This document shows, piece by piece, positions 41,655 through 52,277 of a stretch of 64,000 nucleotides of DNA. The notes under the pieces were generated by a model. It made no database searches and was not told the DNA's origin. It saw nothing but the letters and a program-made list of their open reading frames with translations. The stretch covers positions 372,001-436,000 of the forward strand of contig JAWWAY010000001.1 in NCBI GenBank assembly GCA_033721235.1, given 5' to 3'. The position numbers were made by a program, and so were the translations under genes. Each line of letters starts with the position of its first letter. Position 1 is the first letter of the stretch. The DNA is from UBA5078 sp033721235 (GTDB lineage Bacteria; Pseudomonadota; Gammaproteobacteria; Pseudomonadales; Pseudohongiellaceae).

Positions 41655-42527
41655 TTACCAGCCGGTGATTTCCTTCAAACCGTTACCGATCTCGGCAAGA
41701 CTGCGAACCGTTTTCACACCAGCGTCTTCAAGCGCGGCAAATTTCTCTGCTGCCGTACCTTTACCACCGGAGATAATGGCACCAGCGTGGCCCATGCGTT
41801 TACCTGCTGGAGCAGTGACACCAGCAATATAAGACACAACAGGCTTAGTCACATTGGCCTTAATATACGCAGCCGCTTCTTCCTCGGCAGTACCGCCGAT
41901 TTCACCGATCATAACCAAAGCTTCAGTTTGATCATCCTGCTCGAACAGAGACAGAATATCGATGAAATTAGAACCTGGGATGGGGTCACCACCGATACCA
42001 ACGCAAGATGACTGGCCGAAACCATAGTCAGTCGTTTGCTTAACCGCTTCGTATGTCAAAGTACCGGAGCGCGAAACGATACCTACTTTACCCGGCTTAT
42101 GGATATTGCCTGGCATAATACCGATCTTGGACTCACCCGGAGTGATAACACCTGGGCAGTTAGGGCCAATCAAGCGCACACCTAGCTCGTCGCATTTCAC
42201 TTTTACATCGAGCATGTCCAATGTTGGTATGCCTTCAGTGATACAAACGATTAGTTTAATGCCGGCTTCTGCCGCTTCTAGAATTGAATCTTTGCAAAAT
42301 GGTGCCGGTACATAGATGACAGATGCATCAGCGCCAGTGTCGGCTACTGCGTCTTTTACGGTATTGAATACAGGTAGACCAAGGTGGATCTGACCGCCTT
42401 TACCCGGAGTCACACCGCCGACCATTTTTGTGCCGTAGGCAAGGGCTTGTTCTGAGTGGAACGTGCCTTGAGATCCAGTGAAACCTTGGCAAATCACTCG
42501 TGTATCTTTATTTAATAAAATGCTCAC
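41655..42527 (-). CDS. sucD: Succinyl-CoA synthetase, alpha subunit
   Basis: This 290-residue subunit binds CoA and carries the phosphorylated His in GKRMGHAGAIISGGKG. N-terminal GFTGSQGTFHSEQALAYGT and a central GPNCPGVITPGESKIGI are typical. With SucC it makes succinate and ATP/GTP from succinyl-CoA. Its start overlaps the sucC stop by four bases. Confidence 0.97.
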   Translation of the reverse strand: MSILLNKDTRVICQGFTGSQGTFHSEQALAYGTKMVGGVTPGKGGQIHLGLPVFNTVKDAVADTGADASVIYVPAPFCKDSILEAAEAGIKLIVCITEGIPTLDMLDVKVKCDELGVRLIGPNCPGVITPGESKIGIMPGNIHKPGKVGIVSRSGTLTYEAVKQTTDYGFGQSSCVGIGGDPIPGSNFIDILSLFEQDDQTEALVMIGEIGGTAEEEAAAYIKANVTKPVVSYIAGVTAPAGKRMGHAGAIISGGKGTAAEKFAALEDAGVKTVRSLAEIGNGLKEITGW

Positions 42528-43693
42528 TTGGCACCTCCGGCTGCTGCTACTACTTTCTCGGCCGCGTCAGTCAAGCTGGTTGCCGCTATGATATTAAGTC
42601 CGCTGTCGCCTAGTACTTTTCTACCTAGCTCAGCGTTATTACCTTCCAGACGCACAACAACAGGAACTGTAACGCCTACTTCTGATACTGCCCCAATAAT
42701 GCCTTCGGCAATCATGTCGCAACGCACGATACCACCAAAGATATTAATAAGAACGGCTTGTACGTTCTCGTCAGAGAGAATGATTTTGAATGCTTCGGTT
42801 ACGCGCTCTTTTGTCGCGCCGCCGCCAACGTCCAAGAAGTTAGCTGGGCTACCGCCGTGTAGCTGAACGATATCCATTGTGCCCATGGCGAGGCCGGCAC
42901 CGTTAACCATACAACCGATGTTGCCATCGAGCGCTACGTAGTTAAGTTCCCACTTAGCCGCCTTCGCTTCACGCTCGTCTTCCTGGCTAGGGTCATGCAT
43001 TTCTTGCAACTTAGGCTGACGGTACATGGCGTTGCCGTCGATATTGATTTTGCCGTCTAGGCAATGCAGATTGCCTTCTTCGGTAATCACTAAGGGGTTA
43101 ATTTCCAGTAGTGCAAGGTCAAAGTCTGCGAACAGCTTAGCTAAGCCTAGGAATAGTTTAGTGAACTGCTTAACTTGTAGGGCATTCAAGCCAAGTTTGA
43201 ATGCAAGTTCGCGAGCTTGGTATGGCTGTGCACCACACAAAGGATCGATGTTAGCTTTAAGAATTTTTTCAGGAGTCTCTTCGGCTACTTTCTCGATCTC
43301 AACACCGCCTTCTGTTGAGGCCATGAAGACGATGCGTCGCGTTGAGCGATCCACTACAGCACCAAGATACAGCTCTTGTGCGATGTCGGTGCAAGACTCT
43401 ACTAAAATTTTACTAACAGGCTGACCATTCGCGTCAGTTTGGTAAGTCACTAGGTTTTTGCCCAACCAGTTATTAGCAAACTCTTTAATCTCTTCCTTAG
43501 AAGAAACCAGTTTTACGCCACCTGCTTTGCCGCGGCCACCGGCGTGTACTTGTGCTTTAACAACCCACTTATCACCGCCGATTTTGTCTGCCGCTGCCGC
43601 CGCTTCTTCTGCGGTGTCTACTGCATAGCCTTTCGACACTGGCAGGCCGTATTCGGCAAAGAGTTGCTTTGCCTGATATTCGTGTAAATTCAT
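42524..43693 (-). CDS. sucC: Succinyl-CoA synthetase, beta subunit
   Basis: This 389-residue ATP-grasp subunit starts MNLHEYQAKQLFAEYGLPVS and has KAQVHAGGRGKAGGVK and NIFGGIVRCD. It binds nucleotide and partners with SucD in the TCA cycle. Length matches E. coli SucC (388). It lies 45 bases after lpdA. Confidence 0.97.
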   Translation of the reverse strand: MNLHEYQAKQLFAEYGLPVSKGYAVDTAEEAAAAADKIGGDKWVVKAQVHAGGRGKAGGVKLVSSKEEIKEFANNWLGKNLVTYQTDANGQPVSKILVESCTDIAQELYLGAVVDRSTRRIVFMASTEGGVEIEKVAEETPEKILKANIDPLCGAQPYQARELAFKLGLNALQVKQFTKLFLGLAKLFADFDLALLEINPLVITEEGNLHCLDGKINIDGNAMYRQPKLQEMHDPSQEDEREAKAAKWELNYVALDGNIGCMVNGAGLAMGTMDIVQLHGGSPANFLDVGGGATKERVTEAFKIILSDENVQAVLINIFGGIVRCDMIAEGIIGAVSEVGVTVPVVVRLEGNNAELGRKVLGDSGLNIIAATSLTDAAEKVVAAAGGAK

Positions 43694-43738
43694 ACTGCTT
43701 CCTCGTGCATCTTTATTAGATGGTTAATAGTAATTCGA

Positions 43739-45184
43739 TTAGCGCTTGCGTCGGTTGGCCATGTGAATGGCGTGTCCGTTTGCAGCCAACGCGGCTTCAT
43801 GAAGAGTTTCGGATAATGCTGGGTGGGCAAACATTGTTAAGCCGATGTCTTCAGCGCTGGCGCTGAACTCCATAGCGATAACCATTTGCTGAACGATGTC
43901 GGCAGCGCTTGGTCCAATGATGTGACAACCTAGGATTCGGTCTGTCTTAGCGTCAGATAGAATTTTAACGGAACCTTCTGATTCGTTAGCAGCCATGGCT
44001 CGGCCATTAATGCTGAATGGGAATGCGCCAGTATTGTACTCAACCCCTTCCTCTTTTAATTGCTGCTCTGTTTTACCTACCCATGCGATTTCTGGGTGGG
44101 TGTAGATAACGAAAGGAACAAGGCCGTAATTAACTTGTGTCTTTTTACCGGCAATGCGTTCAGCGGCCATTACGCCCTCTTCTGAACCTTTATGAGCAAG
44201 CATAGGACCACGAACGATATCGCCCACAGCGTATACGCCTGGCACCTTAGTGGCACATGTATCGTCTACCACGATAAAACCACGCTCGTCTTTCTCTACG
44301 CCAGAATCATCGGCTAGGAGATTCTCGGTAAGTGGACGACGGCCTACGGCGACAATTAGCTTGTCGAATACTTGTTCTTGCTCGCCATCTTTATCGGTAT
44401 AGCTTACTGTGACAGTCTTAGCCTTACCTTTGCTTACTTTTGTGCCAGTTACCTTGGCGCCTAGCTTAATGTCTAGGCCTTGCTTACTCAGAATTTTATA
44501 AGCGTCTTTGGACATTTTTTCGTCTACGGCTGGTAGGAATTTATCCATAGCCTCAAGCACGGTTACTTGCGCACCTAGTCGGGACCAAACACTACCAAGC
44601 TCTAAGCCGATAACGCCCGCACCAATAACGCCTAGTCGTTTAGGCGTGCTTTCGAACTCCAGCGCGCCAGTAGAGTCGACAACGACTTCGTTATCCAGCG
44701 GTGCTGGTGGGATATTGATCGGTACAGAACCGGCAGCTAGAATGACGTTCTCGGCGTCTAAAATCTCAGTACTACCATCGTGCTTAGTGACTTCTACTTT
44801 TTTACCCGCCAACAACTTACCAGTGCCCGCAATACCTTCTACTTTATTGGCAGTAAAAAGCGATTTAACCCCTTGGGTAAGCTGACCAACAATTTTCGCT
44901 TTACGAGCGATCATTGCTTTAACGTCAATCTCAACGCCTTTGGTCTTGATGCCGTGCACTTCAAAATCTTTCTTGGCTTCGGCGTACTTGTGAGAAGTAT
45001 CCAGTAGTGCCTTGGAAGGAATGCAGCCAACATTCAAACATGTACCACCATAGACGGCATTGTTTTTCTCATCGGCCCACTTTTCAACACAGGCAGTCTT
45101 GAGACCCAATTGTGCAGCGCGAATGGCAGCGACATAGCCCGCAGGGCCCGCACCGATAACGATTACATCGTATTTTGTACTCAT
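43739..45184 (-). CDS. lpdA: Dihydrolipoyl dehydrogenase (E3)
   Basis: This 481-residue flavoenzyme reoxidises lipoamide on the 2-oxoglutarate dehydrogenase complex. It has an FAD motif IGAGPAGYVAAIRAAQ, the redox pair GGTCLNVGCIPSK, an NAD motif GAGVIGLELGSVW and the C-terminal HAHPALSE with its His-Glu pair (FAHPALSET here). Its place between sucB and sucC suggests it is dedicated to this complex. Confidence 0.96.
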   Translation of the reverse strand: MSTKYDVIVIGAGPAGYVAAIRAAQLGLKTACVEKWADEKNNAVYGGTCLNVGCIPSKALLDTSHKYAEAKKDFEVHGIKTKGVEIDVKAMIARKAKIVGQLTQGVKSLFTANKVEGIAGTGKLLAGKKVEVTKHDGSTEILDAENVILAAGSVPINIPPAPLDNEVVVDSTGALEFESTPKRLGVIGAGVIGLELGSVWSRLGAQVTVLEAMDKFLPAVDEKMSKDAYKILSKQGLDIKLGAKVTGTKVSKGKAKTVTVSYTDKDGEQEQVFDKLIVAVGRRPLTENLLADDSGVEKDERGFIVVDDTCATKVPGVYAVGDIVRGPMLAHKGSEEGVMAAERIAGKKTQVNYGLVPFVIYTHPEIAWVGKTEQQLKEEGVEYNTGAFPFSINGRAMAANESEGSVKILSDAKTDRILGCHIIGPSAADIVQQMVIAMEFSASAEDIGLTMFAHPALSETLHEAALAANGHAIHMANRRKR

Positions 45185-45216
45185 AACTTTACTCGTATGT
45201 TCAATATGCGAATGAA

Positions 45217-46425
45217 TTAGATTTCCAGCAAAATGCGCGCTGGGTCTTCTAGAAGCTCTTTAATAGTTACCAAGAACTGAACCGCTTCTTTACCGTCGAT
45301 CATGCGGTGATCATAGGACAGAGCGAGATACATCATCGGACGTATCTTCACTTCGCCGTTAATCGCCATAGGACGTTCCTGAATTTTATGCATACCCAGG
45401 ATTGCGGTTTGTGGTGGGTTCAAGATTGGCGTTGATAGTAGCGAGCCGAAAACACCACCGTTAGAGATGGTAAATGTTCCACCGGTCATTTCGTCGATGG
45501 ATAATTTTCCGCCCTGTGCCTTTTGACCATACTCGCGAATCTGAGATTCGATTTTAGCTAGGCTCATGTGGTCAGCATTACGCAGAACCGGCACTACCAA
45601 GCCACGAGGTGAAGACACCGCTACACCAATGTCTTGGTAGCCGTGATAAACAATGTCGTTACCGTCGATAGACGCATTAACCGCTGGGAAGCGTTTCAAT
45701 GCTTCGATGCTGGCACGAACAAAGAATGACATGAAACCAAGACGTACGCCGTCGTGGGATTTCTCAAATAGGTCTTTATACTTGGAGCGCAGTTCCATTA
45801 CCGGCGCCATATCTACTTCGTTGAAAGTAGTTAGCATTGCGGTTGATTGGCTTGCATCAAGAAGACGCTCAGCCACTTTGGCGCGCAAACGGCTCATAGG
45901 CACGCGCTCTTCTACTCGGCCAGTGCTGGCATCTACTGTCGCCTGAGGCGCAGCAGTTTGCGCCGCCGGTGGATTGGCGATATGGGCAACAACGTCTTCT
46001 TTAGTGATACGTCCGTCTTTTCCAGTGCCTTTTACCGCGGCGATATTGACGCCGTTTTCTTCAGCAATCTTTTTAGCCGCGGGGCTTAGTAGTGGCTCGC
46101 TGGATTCAGTCGCCGACGGGCTTGGAGCAGCCACTTTTGTCGTTTCTGGCTCTGCCGCAGCAGGTGCAGGCTCGGCTGTCGCGGCTGCGCCAGCCTCTAC
46201 TGTTGCGATGACCTCATTGCTAACAATAGTGTCGCCGGAGTCTTTGATGATTTCCTTCAATACACCATCGCTTGGCGAAACGACTTCAATAACCACTTTG
46301 TCCGTTTCAATATCGACGAGTAATTCATCACGTTTAACAGCCTCGCCTGCCTGCTTGTGCCATGTGGCAATTGTGCCATCGGGTACCGACTCAGGTAGTT
46401 GTGGAGCTTTAATTTCGATAGTCAT
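45217..46425 (-). CDS. sucB: 2-Oxoglutarate dehydrogenase E2 (dihydrolipoyl succinyltransferase)
   Basis: This 402-residue E2 has one lipoyl domain (about 1-75, lipoyl Lys in DIETDKVVIEV), an Ala/Pro/Glu-rich linker, an E3-binding domain (LSPAAKKIAEENGVNIAAVKG-type, about 110-145) and the catalytic core ending with SYDHRMIDGKEAVQFL. It transfers succinyl groups to CoA. It lies between sucA and lpdA. Confidence 0.96.
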   Translation of the reverse strand: MTIEIKAPQLPESVPDGTIATWHKQAGEAVKRDELLVDIETDKVVIEVVSPSDGVLKEIIKDSGDTIVSNEVIATVEAGAAATAEPAPAAAEPETTKVAAPSPSATESSEPLLSPAAKKIAEENGVNIAAVKGTGKDGRITKEDVVAHIANPPAAQTAAPQATVDASTGRVEERVPMSRLRAKVAERLLDASQSTAMLTTFNEVDMAPVMELRSKYKDLFEKSHDGVRLGFMSFFVRASIEALKRFPAVNASIDGNDIVYHGYQDIGVAVSSPRGLVVPVLRNADHMSLAKIESQIREYGQKAQGGKLSIDEMTGGTFTISNGGVFGSLLSTPILNPPQTAILGMHKIQERPMAINGEVKIRPMMYLALSYDHRMIDGKEAVQFLVTIKELLEDPARILLEI

Positions 46426-46443
46426 TTTTTATCCTTATCTAAA

Positions 46444-49284
46444 TTACTCAGTCAGAGTTAATGCTTGATCAATAAATTGACGTTGTTGTTCTAAATGCAG
46501 TGCTGGATAACCTGCTGCCGCAGCAGCCGATGCTTCTCTACCTGCATAGGTTAAATGTATTTCTGGTTTTAGCTCTTGAACGACGCGTCGCATATGATGC
46601 TGGCTAGAATACCAAGCGCCTTGGTTCATTGGCTCCTCTTGACACCATACAACCTCCGTGAAGTTCGGGAACTGACTCATCGCTTCATTTAGGTCTTCAG
46701 ATGGGAACGGATATAACTGTTCCAATCTGATGATGGCGATATCGTCAATTTCACGATTGCGACGTTCTTGGCGTAAGTCGTAATAGACTTTGCCGCTACA
46801 CAGTATGACGCGTTTAACCTTCTTCGCTTCTAGTTCATCGGTTTCGCCAATGACCACTTTGAAAGTGCCGTTAGCTAGCTCTTCTAAAGAACAAGTGGTT
46901 TCTTTATGGCGCAGTAAACTCTTTGGCGACATTACGACAAGTGGTTTGCGTAGAGGGCACAACACCTGTTTACGTAGCATGTGGAAAACCTGCGACGCCG
47001 TGGTAGGCAGACAAACTTGAATATTGTGCTCAGCAGATAGCTGCAAGAAGCGCTCAAGTCTGGCGGAGGAGTGCTCTGGCCCCTGCCCTTCGTAGCCGTG
47101 AGGCAACAACATAACAAGACCACATAGACGCTGCCACTTGTGCTCGCCACTAGTGATGAACTGGTCAATTACTACCTGTGCAGAGTTGGCGAAATCACCG
47201 AACTGGGCTTCCCAAATAACCAAAGCATTAGGCGTAGTCGTTGCGTAACCGTACTCGAAAGCCAATACCGCAGCTTCGGACAATAAAGAGTCGTAAATAG
47301 CAAAACTACGCTGATCTGTGGCCATTGACTGCAAAGGAATAAACTCTTCGCCAGTTTCTTGATTATGCAGCACAGCATGGCGATGAGAGAAAGTGCCGCG
47401 TCCCACATCTTGACCGGTTATGCGCACGCTATTGCCGCTAGTCAAAATGCTGGCATACGCGAGTGTTTCCGCAAAACCCCAGTCAATCTCTTTTTCGCCC
47501 GCCGCCATCGCTTTGCGATCGTTAATAATCTTTTGCACCTGACGGTGTACTTTGTAATTGGCAGGTACATCGACCAATTTTCTAGCCAGTGCCTCTAGAG
47601 TCTCCAGTTTCATGGAAGTGTTATAGCTTGGGCTCCACTCGTGACCGAGGTAAGGGTTCCAATCTACAAACAATTGCACTGAAGGCTCTTTTACCAGGGA
47701 CTTCACTACGTGCTCGCCAGTATCCAAGGCGTTGCGGTAAGACGTGTTTAAAGTGTCCGCTTGCTCTTGTGTCAGAAGTGACTGAGCGACAAGTTTCTCG
47801 GCGTATTCGGTGCGCGTAGTCTTCTGCTTGCGGATTTTCGAATACATCAGCGGTTGAGTGGCCGCAGGCTCATCTGTCTCATTGTGTCCACGACGGCGAT
47901 AACAGACTAAGTCAATGACCACGTCTTTCTTAAACTCGTATCTGAAGTCCAGAGCGAGTTGAGTGACAAATAATACCGCCTCTGGGTCATCGCCATTGAC
48001 GTGGAAAATTGGCGCCTGCACCATTTTTGCCACATCGGTACAATACTCAGTGGAGCGAGCATCTTCTTGACGGCTAGTGGTGAAACCCACTTGGTTGTTC
48101 ACGATAATATGTACGGTGCCGCCCGTTTTGTATGCGCGGGTATTGGACATCTGGAATGTTTCCATTACCACGCCCTGCCCTGCGAATGCCGCATCCCCGT
48201 GAATACTAATAGGGATAACTTCGTTACCATAGGGGTCGCTACGTCTATCTTGACGTGCGCGAACCGATCCTTCCACAACTGGCGAGACAATTTCCAAATG
48301 GGATGGGTTGAATGCCATGGCCAAATGAACTTCTCCGCCTGGAGTCATGATGTTCGAGGAGAAACCTTGGTGATATTTTACGTCACCAGAGCTAACGTAA
48401 GTCGCTCGGCCTTCAAACTCGCTAAACAAATCGGCTGGGTTTTTGCCCAAAATATTGACCAGCACATTAAGTCGGCCACGGTGAGCCATGCCCATCACGA
48501 TCTCTTTTACGCCATAACCACCGGAGCGTTGAATCAACTCATCCAATAATGGAATAAGACTTTCGCCGCCTTCAAGACCAAAGCGCTTAGTGCCTGGGTA
48601 TTTGGAGTCTAGGTGTTTTTCCAGCCCTTCTGCTGCGCTCAATCGCTCGAGCAAATGCAGTTTAACCTCTGGTGGAAAATTAGGCTTACCATGATTGCTT
48701 TCAATTCGGCTCTGGATCCATTTTTTCTCGGCAAGGTCTACGATATGCATAAACTCATAGCCGATTGAACCGCAGTAGATATTTTCCAGAATTTCAACGA
48801 TCTCCTTTAGCGGAGCGCGTTCCTTGTTGATAAACAAAGAACCCGTTTGAAAAACGGTTGAATTATCCATAGGAGAAAGGCCGTGGAACTCTAATTGGAG
48901 ATCCGGCACCTGCTCTCTGCGCATTAAATTCAATGGGTCTAGTCTGGCCTTCTGATGTCCGCGCACGCGATAAGAACTAATCAGGTGAAGAACCTCCACC
49001 TGCTTGTTTTCGTGTTCGGAATTCACTACTGCGTCATTGCAAAGTAGTGGTTGAAAGCGGCTAGTTTTACCTAGCTTTTTGAAGTGTTCCTGTATCTCTA
49101 AGTGTGAAATATCCGACTGAGATGAGTCGGATATTTGAGGGAGACTTTGGAAGAATTGTTTCCATTCTGGCGAAACCGAATCGGGGTCTTGCAAGAATTG
49201 ATCGTATAGCTGTTCGACATAGTTGGCGTTACCGCCGGACAAATGTCCTGTACTCCACATTAACTCCATAATGCTGTTATGCAT
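46444..49284 (-). CDS. sucA: 2-Oxoglutarate dehydrogenase E1
   Basis: This 946-residue thiamine-diphosphate enzyme decarboxylates 2-oxoglutarate. Motifs include GMAHRGRLNVLVNILGK, GDAAFAGQGVV and IVNNQVGFTTS, plus RGTFSHRHAV near residue 630. The N-terminal sequence MHNSIMELMWSTGHLSGGN aligns with E. coli SucA, supporting the 49284 start. Length is typical. Confidence 0.97.
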   Translation of the reverse strand: MHNSIMELMWSTGHLSGGNANYVEQLYDQFLQDPDSVSPEWKQFFQSLPQISDSSQSDISHLEIQEHFKKLGKTSRFQPLLCNDAVVNSEHENKQVEVLHLISSYRVRGHQKARLDPLNLMRREQVPDLQLEFHGLSPMDNSTVFQTGSLFINKERAPLKEIVEILENIYCGSIGYEFMHIVDLAEKKWIQSRIESNHGKPNFPPEVKLHLLERLSAAEGLEKHLDSKYPGTKRFGLEGGESLIPLLDELIQRSGGYGVKEIVMGMAHRGRLNVLVNILGKNPADLFSEFEGRATYVSSGDVKYHQGFSSNIMTPGGEVHLAMAFNPSHLEIVSPVVEGSVRARQDRRSDPYGNEVIPISIHGDAAFAGQGVVMETFQMSNTRAYKTGGTVHIIVNNQVGFTTSRQEDARSTEYCTDVAKMVQAPIFHVNGDDPEAVLFVTQLALDFRYEFKKDVVIDLVCYRRRGHNETDEPAATQPLMYSKIRKQKTTRTEYAEKLVAQSLLTQEQADTLNTSYRNALDTGEHVVKSLVKEPSVQLFVDWNPYLGHEWSPSYNTSMKLETLEALARKLVDVPANYKVHRQVQKIINDRKAMAAGEKEIDWGFAETLAYASILTSGNSVRITGQDVGRGTFSHRHAVLHNQETGEEFIPLQSMATDQRSFAIYDSLLSEAAVLAFEYGYATTTPNALVIWEAQFGDFANSAQVVIDQFITSGEHKWQRLCGLVMLLPHGYEGQGPEHSSARLERFLQLSAEHNIQVCLPTTASQVFHMLRKQVLCPLRKPLVVMSPKSLLRHKETTCSLEELANGTFKVVIGETDELEAKKVKRVILCSGKVYYDLRQERRNREIDDIAIIRLEQLYPFPSEDLNEAMSQFPNFTEVVWCQEEPMNQGAWYSSQHHMRRVVQELKPEIHLTYAGREASAAAAAGYPALHLEQQRQFIDQALTLTE

Positions 49285-49370
49285 CTATTTTATTCCCGGG
49301 TTATTGAGGACTCACAAGAACTCTCTTATGAATGCCCAGGTATTCTACGCTGGTTCCTCATTGAAAAAAC

Positions 49371-50075
49371 TTAAGTCGCCCGTTGCAATAACATAGAACG
49401 TATGTGGCCGATTGCTCGTGTCGGATTCAATCCTTTCGGGCAAACGGCAACACAATTCATAATGCCTCTGCAACGGAAAACACTAAATGGGTCTTCTAAA
49501 TTTGCTAGTCGTTCATCGGTAGCGGTGTCACGGCTATCGGCTAGGAATCTATATGCCTGCAACAAGCCAGCTGGGCCGATAAACTTATCTGGGTTCCACC
49601 AAAACGATGGGCAGTTCGTGCTACAGCATGCACAAAGAATACACTCGTAAAGGCCGTCGAGTTTCTCACGATCCTCTGGGGACTGCAGACGCTCGATAGC
49701 TGGGGCTGGTGCATCATTGATCAAGAACGGCTGCACTTTTTCGAACTGCTTGTAGAACACGGACATATCGACAACTAGGTCGCGTATTACAGGCAAGCCG
49801 GGTAGCGGTCGTAAGACAATTTTGCCGTTTTTGGCGACTGCCGAGACAGGCGTAATACAGGCCAAGCCGTTCGTGCCATTGATATTCATACCATCGGAGC
49901 CGCAGACACCTTCGCGGCAAGAGCGACGATAAGCGACTGTTGGGTCCTGAGCTTTAATTAACTCAAGTACGTCTAAGATCATGATGTCCTTACCCTCAGG
50001 TAATTCGATCTCATAATCCTGCATACTGGGTTTAGTATCAGTTTCTGGGTTATAGCGATATAAGCTGACTAACAC
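49371..50075 (-). CDS. sdhB: Succinate dehydrogenase iron-sulfur subunit
   Basis: This 234-residue subunit carries the [2Fe-2S] ligands (SCREGVCGSDGM and later Cys) and the [4Fe-4S]/[3Fe-4S] cysteines (CILCACCSTNCPSFWW, MNCVAVCPKGLNP). It passes electrons from SdhA to quinone at SdhCD. It follows sdhA by 54 bases. Confidence 0.97.
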   Translation of the reverse strand: MLVSLYRYNPETDTKPSMQDYEIELPEGKDIMILDVLELIKAQDPTVAYRRSCREGVCGSDGMNINGTNGLACITPVSAVAKNGKIVLRPLPGLPVIRDLVVDMSVFYKQFEKVQPFLINDAPAPAIERLQSPEDREKLDGLYECILCACCSTNCPSFWWNPDKFIGPAGLLQAYRFLADSRDTATDERLANLEDPFSVFRCRGIMNCVAVCPKGLNPTRAIGHIRSMLLQRAT

Positions 50076-50129
50076 GTTATATTACCTTTCCTGAACACGT
50101 CAGGTTATCAATGCTTTTCCAAAAGCGAA

Positions 50130-51902
50130 TTAATAAGTCCGCACTTTAGGTTCGAATGTTTCAACCGTTTTAGGCGAGAAGTTAACTGCACGTTTACTGA
50201 TGCTCTTAGTCTCTGGGAAATACAGAGAGTGACAGAGCCAGTTTTCGTCGTCTCGTTCTTGATAGTCGTCACGGGCGTGAGCGCCACGGCTTTCTGTTCG
50301 CGTTTCTGCAGCAATAGCGGTTGCCTGTGCAACTTCAAACAGGTTCTCAAGCTCCAACGCTTCGATTCTTGCCGTATTGAACGCATTACTCTTGTCTGCC
50401 AAATTAATATTGGCTACGCGCTCTTTCAATTCGGCCAGTTTATTAATGCCGTCACGCATAAAGTCACCGCGACGGAATACACCGAAGTGATTCTGCATGA
50501 TTTTCTGCAAATCGGCACGGACATCAGCAACGCTCTCGCCAGAAGTCGTGTTGTTCAAGCGATTTAATCGAGCCAGAGACTGCTCAATATCGGATTCTGA
50601 TGCTGCACGCTGATCGATACCGTCTTTAAGCATGCTCTCGATATGCTTACCTGCCGCGCGGCCAAATACCACGAGATCAAGCAATGAGTTACCACCAAGG
50701 CGGTTAGCACCGTGTACTGATACACAGGCAACTTCACCCACGGCAAATAGACCATCGATAATGGTGTCATTGCCATTGGCGTCTTGAGTGAGCGCCTGAC
50801 CATTAATATTGGTCGGAATGCCCCCCATCATATAGTGACAAGTTGGTACCACAGGAATTGGCTCTTTCACTGGGTCAACGTGTGCGAAGGTGCGTGATAG
50901 CTCAAGAATGCCTGGTAGTTTAGCGTTAAGAACCTTTTCACCGAGGTGATCCAGTTTTAGCTTAACGTGGTCGCCATTAGGCCCGCAGCCACGCCCTTCC
51001 AAGATTTCGAGAACCATAGAGCGAGCAACAACGTCTCGGCCAGCAAGGTCTTTGGCGTTAGGAGCATAACGCTCCATGAAGCGCTCGCCGTCTTTATTGA
51101 TAAGATAACCGCCCTCACCACGACAGCCCTCTGTCACCAGAGTGCCAGCACCGTATATACCCGTTGGGTGGAATTGCCACATCTCAATGTCTTGTACTGG
51201 ATAGCCCGCACGCAGTGCCATGCCTACGCCGTCACCTGTGTTAATCAAGGCATTAGTCGTAGAGGCGTAGATACGGCCCGCACCACCGGTAGCAAATACA
51301 GTGGCTTTAGACTTGATGTAAACGGTTTCGCCTGTCTCTATGCAAATGGCGATAACCCCTACCACTGCGCCGTCTTGGTTGCGCACGAGGTCCGTGGCAT
51401 ACCATTCGTTAAAGAAGACAGTATTGTTCTTAAGATTACCCTGATAGAGGGCGTGTAGAAGAGCATGTCCTGTACGGTCTGCAGCGGCGCAAGTTCGCGC
51501 AGCCTGCCCGCCTTTACCAAAGTCTTTTGACTGACCGCCGAATGGGCGTTGGTAAATACGACCATTCTCTGTGCGCGAGAATGGTAGGCCCATGTGCTCT
51601 AGCTCGAAAACAGTCTGCGGGCCTTCGCTACACATATATTCGATAGCGTCTTGGTCGCCGATATAGTCCGAGCCCTTAACGGTATCGTACATATGCCAGC
51701 GCCAATCGTCGTTTGGATCCGCACTTGCGATAGCACAGGTAATACCACCTTGAGCGGAAACCGTGTGAGAGCGCGTTGGAAATACTTTACTAATAACGGC
51801 TGTTTTATAGCCTGATTGAGAAAGTTGCAGTGCAGCACGCATACCAGCGCCGCCGCCACCAACAATTACTGCATCAAATGTGAGAGTCCGGATAGCAGAC
51901 AT
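50130..51902 (-). CDS. sdhA: Succinate dehydrogenase flavoprotein subunit
   Basis: This 590-residue subunit oxidises succinate to fumarate. The covalent-FAD His lies in TRSHTVSAQGG; an FAD motif GGGGAGMRAALQ and active-site segment HPTGIYGAGTLVTEGCRGEGG are present, with GANRLGGNSLLD. It starts one base after the sdhD stop. Confidence 0.97.
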   Translation of the reverse strand: MSAIRTLTFDAVIVGGGGAGMRAALQLSQSGYKTAVISKVFPTRSHTVSAQGGITCAIASADPNDDWRWHMYDTVKGSDYIGDQDAIEYMCSEGPQTVFELEHMGLPFSRTENGRIYQRPFGGQSKDFGKGGQAARTCAAADRTGHALLHALYQGNLKNNTVFFNEWYATDLVRNQDGAVVGVIAICIETGETVYIKSKATVFATGGAGRIYASTTNALINTGDGVGMALRAGYPVQDIEMWQFHPTGIYGAGTLVTEGCRGEGGYLINKDGERFMERYAPNAKDLAGRDVVARSMVLEILEGRGCGPNGDHVKLKLDHLGEKVLNAKLPGILELSRTFAHVDPVKEPIPVVPTCHYMMGGIPTNINGQALTQDANGNDTIIDGLFAVGEVACVSVHGANRLGGNSLLDLVVFGRAAGKHIESMLKDGIDQRAASESDIEQSLARLNRLNNTTSGESVADVRADLQKIMQNHFGVFRRGDFMRDGINKLAELKERVANINLADKSNAFNTARIEALELENLFEVAQATAIAAETRTESRGAHARDDYQERDDENWLCHSLYFPETKSISKRAVNFSPKTVETFEPKVRTY

Positions 51903-52277
51903 TTACATACCCCATAGAATCTGAATACCCCAAACGAGGTAGATAAACATCGTGACAAAACATGCTGCCTGGAATAAGAAGCGAAGCACGGTTGCATTAG
52001 AGCCAACCATATCGGTTGTGAGATAGTCTGTAGAGATTGTCCACAGACCTACCCATGCATGCGCGCACAGCGACAGCAATGCCAGTAAGCTTGCTATTCT
52101 CATCCAGGTGCTGGAAAACAATTCCTTCCACTGGGCGTAGTCTAAGTCTGGCGTAAGGAATAGGTAGCCTAACAAGCCAACAAAATAGACACCAAGGACA
52201 ACGGCAGTGAAGCGCTGTATGACCCAATCGTATAGGCCGCTACGACCAAAGCTTGTGACATTCGTTACCACAACCAC
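51903..52277 (-). CDS. sdhD: Succinate dehydrogenase membrane anchor subunit D
   Basis: This 124-residue three-helix membrane protein has HAWVGLWTISTDYL, containing a Tyr near the quinone site and a conserved His. It begins with GTG (52277) inside the last codons of sdhC, overlapping by 13 bases. With SdhC it anchors the complex and binds quinone and haem. Confidence 0.93.
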   Translation of the reverse strand: MVVVTNVTSFGRSGLYDWVIQRFTAVVLGVYFVGLLGYLFLTPDLDYAQWKELFSSTWMRIASLLALLSLCAHAWVGLWTISTDYLTTDMVGSNATVLRFLFQAACFVTMFIYLVWGIQILWGM